Below, one piece after another: positions 7,845-12,799 of a DNA stretch of 19,553 nt. Under the pieces are notes generated by a model. That model was not told the DNA's origin. It saw only the letters and a program-made list of their open reading frames with translations, and did not search any database. This DNA is from CAZYTO01 sp964650405 (lineage in GTDB: Bacteria; Acidobacteriota; Thermoanaerobaculia; Gp7-AA8): positions 1-19,553 of the forward strand of contig CAZYTO010000081.1 of the NCBI GenBank assembly GCA_964650405.1. Direction: 5' to 3'. The translations under genes were made by a program, and so were the position numbers. The first letter of the stretch is position 1. Each line of letters begins with the position of its first letter.

Positions 7845-7874
7845 GAAGGCTGAAGGCTCGAAGGCTGGAAGGTG
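7845..7874. repeat. GAAGGCT heptanucleotide repeat
   Basis: Two adjoining perfect GAAGGCT units (7845-7858) are followed, after single-base spacers, by GAAGGCT (7860-7866) and the degenerate GAAGGTG (7868-7874). It is non-coding and lies between the rpsF promoter and the end of the DUF1905 gene, next to a GC-rich GCGAGCGG-type stretch at 7798-7829. Confidence 0.8.
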
Positions 7875-7879
7875 ATGCC

Positions 7880-7900
7880 TTAACCCCTTAACCCTAACCC
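7880..7900. repeat. Telomere-like TTAACCC repeat
   Basis: TTAACCCC, TTAACCC and TAACCC follow each other without spacers. Read on the minus strand this is GGGTTAGGGTTAAGGGGTTAA, whose TAG (7894-7896) is the stop codon of the DUF1905/YdeI-type gene. The G-runs could form a G-quadruplex in the transcript. Confidence 0.8.
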
Positions 7901-8355
7901 TGATCTTCCCGGCCGAGGAGCTGCCGCTCCGCCCGGCGCCTTCGCGTCTCCGGCTGCTTCGCCGCCAGAACCTCCTCCCGCAACATCCGCTGCTGAGCGG
8001 GCGTGAGGCGCTCCCAGGCACGACGCGCGTGCACATCGGTGGCAAGCAAGTGCTCCAGTTCGGCGGGTCGAGCCTCCTCCGCACGTCTCAGCACCAGCGT
8101 GACCCGATCGCCGGTGTCGACGCCAACCTTGCGGCACTGCGGCTCTGTGATCGTGACGGACCACTTGAGATCGTCGCCCCAAGGCACGAGCGACCGCCGC
8201 CCCAGGTCGACACCATTCAGCGTCACCTCGACGGCAGTCGTACCCGTGAGCTGCCATTCCGCAACCGCCTTCGCGGGAACGACGACGAAGCGAGGAACCC
8301 GAGGATCGAGCCGGCCGACCACGCATTCGATGGTGATGGAAGAGTCGCTTGCCAT
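7894..8355 (-). CDS. DUF1905 / YdeI-OmdA type protein
   Basis: Protein of 153 residues with two small domains. Residues 5-92 resemble DUF1905: the FVVVPAKAVAEW strand and helix, VEVTLNGVDLGRRSLVPWGD, and a late GVDTGDRVTLVL strand. Residues 95-148 match the YdeI/OmdA C-terminal helix pair (RRAWERLTPAQQRMLREEVLAAKQPETRRRRAER), which in this family reads roughly A-x-x-x-W/F-x-x-L-P/T ... W/E-x-x-x-A-K-x-x-E-T-R-x-R-R. Members have been linked to outer-membrane or stress phenotypes, but no biochemical activity is established. The gene stands alone; its only neighbours are the repeats on both sides. No Shine-Dalgarno is seen before the ATG. TATAGT lies 12 nt upstream of it, so a leaderless or near-leaderless mRNA is possible. 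Confidence 0.75.
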   Translation of the reverse strand: MASDSSITIECVVGRLDPRVPRFVVVPAKAVAEWQLTGTTAVEVTLNGVDLGRRSLVPWGDDLKWSVTITEPQCRKVGVDTGDRVTLVLRRAEEARPAELEHLLATDVHARRAWERLTPAQQRMLREEVLAAKQPETRRRRAERQLLGREDQG

Positions 8356-8391
8356 GAGTCGAGGTCACTATAGCCAGTAACCAGACCCCCG

Positions 8392-8440
8392 GCGACCAGC
8401 GACCAGCGACCAGCGACCAGCGACCAGCGACCAGCGAACC
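8392..8440. repeat. GCGACCA heptanucleotide tandem repeat, six perfect units
   Basis: Six perfect, contiguous copies of the 7-bp unit GCGACCA (8392-8433) are followed by a degenerate seventh (GCGAACC, 8434-8440). The array lies between the divergent DUF1905 and permease genes and ends two bases before the permease -10 box, so it supplies the whole -35 region. Because 7 is not a multiple of 3, it reads as a repeated peptide in every frame, which creates spurious ORFs. Confidence 0.9.
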
Positions 8441-8442
8441 CC

Positions 8443-8448
8443 TATAAT
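8443..8448 (+). promoter_or_regulatory. Candidate -10 box of the permease gene
   Basis: A perfect TATAAT stands 39 bp before the permease ATG. The expected -35 position (about 8420-8425) falls inside the GCGACCA array and has no TTGACA-like hexamer, so the promoter would be weak or activator-dependent. Confidence 0.4.
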
Positions 8449-8487
8449 CTCCGCCCAACCAAACGTCGGAACCCAAAGGAGCGCTGA

Positions 8488-10023
8488 ATGAATCTGTTCG
8501 CGCGGAAACCGCTCGAGCTTCTCCTCGAGGAAATGAAGGGTGAGCACCGCCTCCGCCGCGTACTCGGCCCCGTCCAGCTCACCAGCCTCGGCATCGGGGC
8601 CATCATCGGCGCCGGCATCTTCGTCGCCACGGGCGCGGCCGCCCACAACGTGGCCGGCCCGGCCCTCATGCTCTCGTACGTCGTGGCGGGTCTGACCTGC
8701 GTCTTCGCCGCGCTTTGCTATGCGGAGTTCGCGTCGATGGTGCCGGTGGCCGGCTCGGCGTACACGTACGCCTACGCGACGCTGGGCGAGCTGTTCGCCT
8801 GGATCATCGGCTGGGACCTCGTCCTTGAGTACGGCGTGGCCAGCTCCACCGTCGCCACCGGCTGGTCCGGCTACTTCCAGAGCGTCATGGCCAAGGTGGG
8901 GCTCGTGCTGCCGCCGGCCCTCCGGATGTCGCCCTGGAAGTACGAGGCCGCCCACGGCTTCGTCTCGACCGGCTGCTACGTCAACCTGCCGGCCGTCCTG
9001 GTGGCAACCGCCATCACCATCATCCTCGTCAAGGGCATTCAGGAAAGCGCCACGTTCAACGCCGCGATGGTCTTCATCAAGGTGACGGCCGTGCTCTTCG
9101 TGATCATCGCCGGCGTGTTCTACATCAACAAGGCCAACTGGCATCCCTTCGCGCCGTACGGCTGGACGGGACTGAACTTCTTCGGCCACAACGTGGCCGG
9201 ACAGGCCGATCCGCAGGGCAAGCCGCTGGGCATGCTGGCCGGAGCGGCCATCATCTTCTTCGCCTACATCGGCTTCGACTCGGTCTCCACGCATACCGAG
9301 GAGGCCAAGAACCCGCAGCGTGACGTGCCGCTGGGAATCGTCGTCTCCCTCTGCGTCTGCACGGTTCTCTACATCCTCGTCGTGGCCGTCCTCACCGGCA
9401 TGGTGAAGTACGACCAGCTCGACGTGGCCGCCCCGGTGAGCACCGCCTTCAAACAGAACGGGATCGGGTGGGCGGAAGTGCTGATCGCCGTGGCGGGCGT
9501 GGCCGGAATCACCTCGGTGATGCTGGTGATGATGCTTTCCGGTCCGCGCGTCTTTCTGGCCATGGCCCGCGACGGCCTGGTCTCGAAGAAGTTCTTCGCC
9601 GACGTCCACCCGAAGTTCCACACTCCGTGGAAGTCGACCATCCTCATCGGCGCCGGCGTCGTGGCCCTGGCCGGCTTCGCGCCCCTCGAGCTGCTGCTGG
9701 ACATGACCAACATCGGCACGCTCTTCGCCTTCACCATCGTCTGCCTGGCCGTGCTGATCATGCGGAAGAAGTACCCCAACGTGGAGCGCCCGTTCCGCTG
9801 TCCGGGCGTGCCGGTCATACCCGTTCTCGGCATCCTGGCCTGCCTGATGTTGATGTTCTCGCTCCCCTCGGAGAACTGGATCCGCCTCTTCGTCTGGCTG
9901 ATCATCGGCCTGGTGATCTACTTCGTCTACGGCCGCAAGCACAGCGTGATGGCGCAGTACACTCTGGACGAGATGAAGAAGCACGGCGCCGGCGGCGCCT
10001 ACGTCAGCGGAGTGGAGAAATGA
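8488..10023 (+). CDS. APC superfamily amino acid permease, cationic amino acid transporter type
   Basis: Inner-membrane transporter of 511 residues with about 12-14 hydrophobic segments. The APC first-helix motif GIGAIIGAGIFV (35-46) forms part of the substrate site. The third-helix region AYTYAYATLGELFAWIIGWDLVLEYGVA and the IGFDSVSTHTEEAKNPQRDVPLGI loop are hallmarks of the CAT/YfnA branch (TC 2.A.3.3), which takes up amino acids with protons. The exact substrate cannot be read. Length and topology are complete. The ATG at 8488 has AAAGGAG just upstream. The transcript probably ends at the strong hairpin at 10028-10062. It appears monocistronic; the glycosylase gene beyond the terminator is on the same strand but separate. 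Confidence 0.92.
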   Translation: MNLFARKPLELLLEEMKGEHRLRRVLGPVQLTSLGIGAIIGAGIFVATGAAAHNVAGPALMLSYVVAGLTCVFAALCYAEFASMVPVAGSAYTYAYATLGELFAWIIGWDLVLEYGVASSTVATGWSGYFQSVMAKVGLVLPPALRMSPWKYEAAHGFVSTGCYVNLPAVLVATAITIILVKGIQESATFNAAMVFIKVTAVLFVIIAGVFYINKANWHPFAPYGWTGLNFFGHNVAGQADPQGKPLGMLAGAAIIFFAYIGFDSVSTHTEEAKNPQRDVPLGIVVSLCVCTVLYILVVAVLTGMVKYDQLDVAAPVSTAFKQNGIGWAEVLIAVAGVAGITSVMLVMMLSGPRVFLAMARDGLVSKKFFADVHPKFHTPWKSTILIGAGVVALAGFAPLELLLDMTNIGTLFAFTIVCLAVLIMRKKYPNVERPFRCPGVPVIPVLGILACLMLMFSLPSENWIRLFVWLIIGLVIYFVYGRKHSVMAQYTLDEMKKHGAGGAYVSGVEK

Positions 10024-10027
10024 TCGC

Positions 10028-10062
10028 GTGCGGCCGGCGGAAACGCCGGCCGCACATTTTCT
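10028..10062 (+). terminator. Rho-independent terminator after the permease gene
   Basis: Perfect 12-bp stem GTGCGGCCGGCG / CGCCGGCCGCAC (10028-10039 with 10044-10055), closed by a GAAA tetraloop and followed by ATTTTCT. It begins 5 bp after the permease stop codon. It is the clearest intrinsic terminator in the window. Confidence 0.85.
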
Positions 10063-10073
10063 CGATCGCCCCC

Positions 10074-10102
10074 GCTCGCCGCTCGCCCTTCTCCCGCTCG
10101 CC
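10074..10102. repeat. GCTCGCC short repeat before the glycosylase gene
   Basis: Two contiguous GCTCGCC heptamers (10074-10087) and a third at 10096-10102 lie in an otherwise C-rich leader of the glycosylase gene. The reverse complement GGCGAGC also occurs in the GC-rich stretch near 7798-7829. Confidence 0.6.
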
Positions 10103-10117
10103 CGTCTCCTCGCCGCC

Positions 10118-10678
10118 ATGCACAAGCCAACCCCTGAAGAATTGCAGGCCGCGGCGGGCAAGACGCTCCCTGACGTCCTCCGCCGCGGTCTCGACGTCGT
10201 CTTCTCCGGCATCAATCCCGGCCTCTACACCGCCGCCATCGGCTGTCACTTCGCGCGCCCCGGCAATCGCTTCTGGCCCGTAATCCACCGCGCCGGCTTC
10301 ACACCTCGCCTCTTCTCCCCCGATGAGCAGCACGGCCTTCTCGACCTCGGCATCGGCATGACCAACGTCGTCGCGCGCGCCACGAACGCCGCCGACGAGC
10401 TGACCCCTGCCGAGCTGGCCGAAGGCGCGCGCATGCTCGAAACGAAGATGAAGCGCTACCGCCCCCGCGTCCTGGCCATCCTGGGCATCGGCGCCTACCG
10501 CACCGGCTTCGCCCGACCGAGAGCCCGTATGGGCCTGCAGCACGAGACCATCGCCTCGACCCGCATCTGGGTCCTCCCCAACCCCTCCGGCCTCAACGCC
10601 AACTACAAGCCTGCCGAGCTGGTGGAGCTGTTCCGCGAGCTGAAGGCCTGGCTCGACGATTCGAGCGCCGGCGACTGA
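10118..10678 (+). CDS. mug: G/U(T) mismatch-specific DNA glycosylase (Mug/TDG family)
   Basis: Protein of 186 residues, close to the 168 of E. coli Mug, that removes uracil and similar lesions mispaired with guanine for base excision repair. Motif 1 is GINPG with the catalytic-position Asn at N33, followed by the ARPGNRFW segment (46-53). The intercalating-loop motif NPSGLN is at 155-160, and the core LAILGIGAY strand (119-127) and IWVLPNPSG are typical. All key residues are kept, so it should be active. The ATG at 10118 begins a normal N-terminus; the frame is open from 10028, but that part overlaps the terminator. There is no Shine-Dalgarno (upstream is CTCGCCGCC). A stem-loop follows the gene. 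Confidence 0.92.
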   Translation: MHKPTPEELQAAAGKTLPDVLRRGLDVVFSGINPGLYTAAIGCHFARPGNRFWPVIHRAGFTPRLFSPDEQHGLLDLGIGMTNVVARATNAADELTPAELAEGARMLETKMKRYRPRVLAILGIGAYRTGFARPRARMGLQHETIASTRIWVLPNPSGLNANYKPAELVELFRELKAWLDDSSAGD

Positions 10679-10688
10679 GACGGCCCGG

Positions 10689-10706
10689 CGGCATGGCCCC
10701 ATGCCG
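10689..10706 (+). other. Stem-loop after mug, possible weak terminator
   Basis: CGGCATG, loop GCCC, CATGCCG is a perfect 7-bp hairpin starting 11 bp after the mug stop. No T-run follows, so intrinsic termination is doubtful. The rest of the 207-bp gap to the caspase gene (10679-10885) shows no convincing promoter or gene. Confidence 0.4.
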
Positions 10707-10885
10707 AACGAATCAGAAAACTGCCTGGAATCGCTCCGCCGGAGAGGGAAGAGGCGAGGTCGCGGCACTCTCATATTCGAGGTGGCAGGAGCGGTCCCGG
10801 ATATCAATCGTGTGAGTTCTCAGATCGCTTCGTCTTCCCTCGGGACGACGCCTCGCGGAACAGTGCGAGTGAAAGGAGAGAAGAG

Positions 10886-11749
10886 ATGACAAAACGAGCA
10901 TTGCTGGTCGGGTTGAACGATTACGGAAAGGTCGCACCGAAACTCAGTGCGCCGGTTGACGAGGTTCGACGATGGAGCAACCTGCTCACCGGTGTCTACC
11001 AGTTCGATCCGCGGCACATCATCACGAGAACGGACCAGCCGACACGGGGCTCGGTCATCAGCGACCTTCGGATACTCCTGGGGAAGGCGCAACTCGACGA
11101 TCAGATCGTGTTCGGATTCTTCGGCCACGGAAGCATGGTCAAGGGTCACAACGAAGACGGGACGCCGAACGGCATCGATGAGGAGGGCCTCGTTCTCTAC
11201 AACGACACGAACAGCCTGCAGGATGCCGCGTTCTCCAGCAGCGACATGATCTCCCTGCTCAAGGAACGACAGCTCCCCGCGGGAGTTCCGTTCACCGTCG
11301 TTCTGGACTGTTGTTTCGCCGGCCGGTTCGGGATGATGCCGCCTCCGCAGAAGTCGCGGATACGGCAGCAACTGGCGGTACCGAACCCCAGCCTCGTCGC
11401 GCCGGCGGCACCGTCCCGGAAAGGCACCTCACGCAAGGCACTTGCGGCGACGCCGGATGACACCGCGGATAGGTTGCACCGGTTCGCCTGGATCAAGAAG
11501 CCGACCGCGGCGGAGTCGGCGCTGGCGTTGCCGATCATCGTCGCGGCTTCTCGCGAAGCGGAAACGGCATTCGAGGTCAATGACAAGCGTCTTCTCTTCA
11601 GCAGCCGCGCACTGGCGGAGCTGGCCGCCAACGGCGGAGAGAGTTACGGCCGCCTCATCGAAAGGATCAATCCTCTCGAAAACGGCATCCCCCAGCACGC
11701 GTCACTCACCGGAGATCTCACTCGCAGCCCGCGCCCCTTCCTTCACTGA
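10886..11749 (+). CDS. Caspase-like cysteine protease (peptidase C14 family)
   Basis: Protein of 287 residues with a caspase/metacaspase p20-like fold. The opening strand RALLVGLNDY is followed by the helix with SAPVDEVRRWSNLL. The catalytic His is H81 in FFGHGS, and the catalytic Cys is C143 in VVLDCCFAG (compare D-C/S-C-H-S-G of metacaspases). The p10-like part (215-270) carries the usual AASREAETAFE strand and LLFSSRALAELA helix. Residues 150-205 between the halves are a low-complexity linker with several basic sites (SRKGTSRKA), a plausible self-processing region. There is no transmembrane segment or fused sensor domain. The ATG at 10886 has AAAGGAG about 8-9 nt upstream. A second gene follows after 25 bp and a CHAT protease after that, suggesting a protease cascade. 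The substrate is unknown; metacaspases cut after Arg/Lys, but specificity cannot be read here. Confidence 0.88.
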   Translation: MTKRALLVGLNDYGKVAPKLSAPVDEVRRWSNLLTGVYQFDPRHIITRTDQPTRGSVISDLRILLGKAQLDDQIVFGFFGHGSMVKGHNEDGTPNGIDEEGLVLYNDTNSLQDAAFSSSDMISLLKERQLPAGVPFTVVLDCCFAGRFGMMPPPQKSRIRQQLAVPNPSLVAPAAPSRKGTSRKALAATPDDTADRLHRFAWIKKPTAAESALALPIIVAASREAETAFEVNDKRLLFSSRALAELAANGGESYGRLIERINPLENGIPQHASLTGDLTRSPRPFLH

Positions 11750-11774
11750 AACGAAAGAGAGAGAGGAATCGAAC

Positions 11775-12569
11775 ATGCCCACTCTGAAGATTCGCGTCAC
11801 AGGCATCTGCTGCTTCGTCGACCGGAACAACGGCGTCGAAGCCAAGCGCCTGCTCCTGCCGCTGGACAACATGATGGAAGCCGAGAGCCACATCCCCTTC
11901 GTCGAAGTCCGCGAAGTGGACCTCGACGGCTACACCGGCGCCCTGCCCAGCGACCACTACACGCACAACAACGGGAGCGTCTATTACCGCCGTTGGGAGC
12001 TCGCGGGACATTGCGTCGAGCTCGGTACGGTGGACCCTTCGGCGCCGGCGCTCGATACGACCGATTCCTTCGATCGTCACATCGCTTCGATGAAGCAGAT
12101 CTGCCCCGCCCTTCGCGCCTATCCCCGGCCGGAATGTCTCGCCCAGGATCCGCCGGCCACGCTCATCGCCGGCTGTCTCGAGATCGGGAAAGGCTCCCTC
12201 GATGCCGGGCCCCTGGAAGAGTTTTTCACCGGGTTCAGTCCGGTCTACAACTGGCCGGCCGGCCAGGCTCCGCAGTGGGTCGACCTCCGCATGCCGGTCC
12301 TGCCCGGCCCCATCGTCCTTTCGCTGAATGCGTTCCCGACGTCAGGAGCGAACGACGTCCAGATCACGCTGAAAGAAGGGACGGAGAACATCACCATCGG
12401 CAACCTTCTGCAGGAGGACCTCACGGGTCCCGGCTCTGGTCCAGGAAGGTCGGAGCATTTCAAGCTCTTCTACAACCTGTCCGATCCCGACCGCGTCCCG
12501 GCGTCGCCGCCCCTTCCGCTCCGCGTGGAGCTTCCCGTCAACGCCTGCTCGCCCACTCGCTGGTCCTGA
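11775..12569 (+). CDS. Uncharacterised 264-residue protein between two caspase-fold proteases
   Basis: I do not recognise this family with certainty. The N-terminus LKIRVTGICCFVDRNNG...KRLLLPLD looks like two beta strands. Later segments (PIVLSLNAF, DVQITLKEG, ITIGNLL, EHFKLFYNL, LPLRVELPV) also look like strands, so a mostly beta, soluble protein is likely. There is no signal peptide, transmembrane helix or known catalytic motif. Seven cysteines (12, 13, 80, 110, 121, 134, 258) are notable. A Gly/Pro-rich stretch at 217-224 (TGPGSGPG) could be an exposed linker. The ATG at 11775 has GAGAGGA upstream and the caspase stop is 25 bp away, so the two are co-transcribed. Being next to two proteases, it could be a substrate, inhibitor or effector; its size resembles bacterial gasdermins, but no gasdermin-like sequence is apparent. 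Confidence 0.7.
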   Translation: MPTLKIRVTGICCFVDRNNGVEAKRLLLPLDNMMEAESHIPFVEVREVDLDGYTGALPSDHYTHNNGSVYYRRWELAGHCVELGTVDPSAPALDTTDSFDRHIASMKQICPALRAYPRPECLAQDPPATLIAGCLEIGKGSLDAGPLEEFFTGFSPVYNWPAGQAPQWVDLRMPVLPGPIVLSLNAFPTSGANDVQITLKEGTENITIGNLLQEDLTGPGSGPGRSEHFKLFYNLSDPDRVPASPPLPLRVELPVNACSPTRWS

Positions 12570-12583
12570 AACAACCCGCTGGA

Positions 12584-12611
12584 GGACGGCCGCGCCCATG
12601 CGTGGCCGTCC
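12584..12611 (+). other. Strong stem-loop between the 264-residue protein gene and the CHAT gene
   Basis: GGACGGCCGCGC, loop CCAT, GCGTGGCCGTCC: 12 base pairs with a single G-U pair, starting 15 bp after the upstream stop codon. What follows is CTCGTGCACGC, not a T-run. It may attenuate or process the transcript, lowering CHAT expression relative to the first two genes. Confidence 0.55.
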
Positions 12612-12626
12612 CTCGTGCACGCTAAG

Positions 12627-12799
12627 ATGCCCGCACGAGATCCAAAACGGGCATTCCACGGACCGCCATCGTTGCGGCAGCGCTGGGAGGCATCGCCCTC
12701 GTCGGCTCCGCCATCTGGCGGTGCGGTTGGCCGGTCCTCTCCCTTCGCCGTTCCGCTCAGGCACGCTCAGGGCCTGCAGCAATCTCGCGCGGCCTCGGA
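12627..12799 (+). other. Probable N-terminal coding extension of the CHAT gene, out of frame with its ATG
   Basis: The CHAT reading frame is open upstream of its first TTG back to a TAA at 12623-12625. From 12647 it encodes TGIPRTAIVAAALGGIALVG and on to SAIWRCGWPVL, a good transmembrane helix, with G/C-rich third codon positions like a real gene. No ATG, GTG or TTG exists in this frame before 12800. An ATG at 12627 opens MPARDPK in another frame and would enter this one through a -1 shift, or one missing base, at the AAAA run 12644-12647. Joined, they give a basic N-terminus plus signal anchor and a protein of about 1,030 residues. Confidence 0.55.

Noticed and set aside
10028..10117. Longer start for the Mug-type glycosylase
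   Set aside because: The extra residues would be translated from the permease terminator hairpin; the ATG at 10118 gives a normal family length.
8368..10215. A 615-codon open frame on the minus strand opposite the permease
   Set aside because: It is antisense to a clear APC permease, rich in His/Asp/Glu/Arg/Gly with no domain, and its C-terminal end is a translation of the GCGACCA repeat. It is a shadow of a GC-rich gene.
11775..12569. Bacterial gasdermin
   Set aside because: Only the size and protease neighbourhood fit. The N-terminus and strand pattern do not resemble gasdermins I know. Kept as a structural question, not as an annotation.
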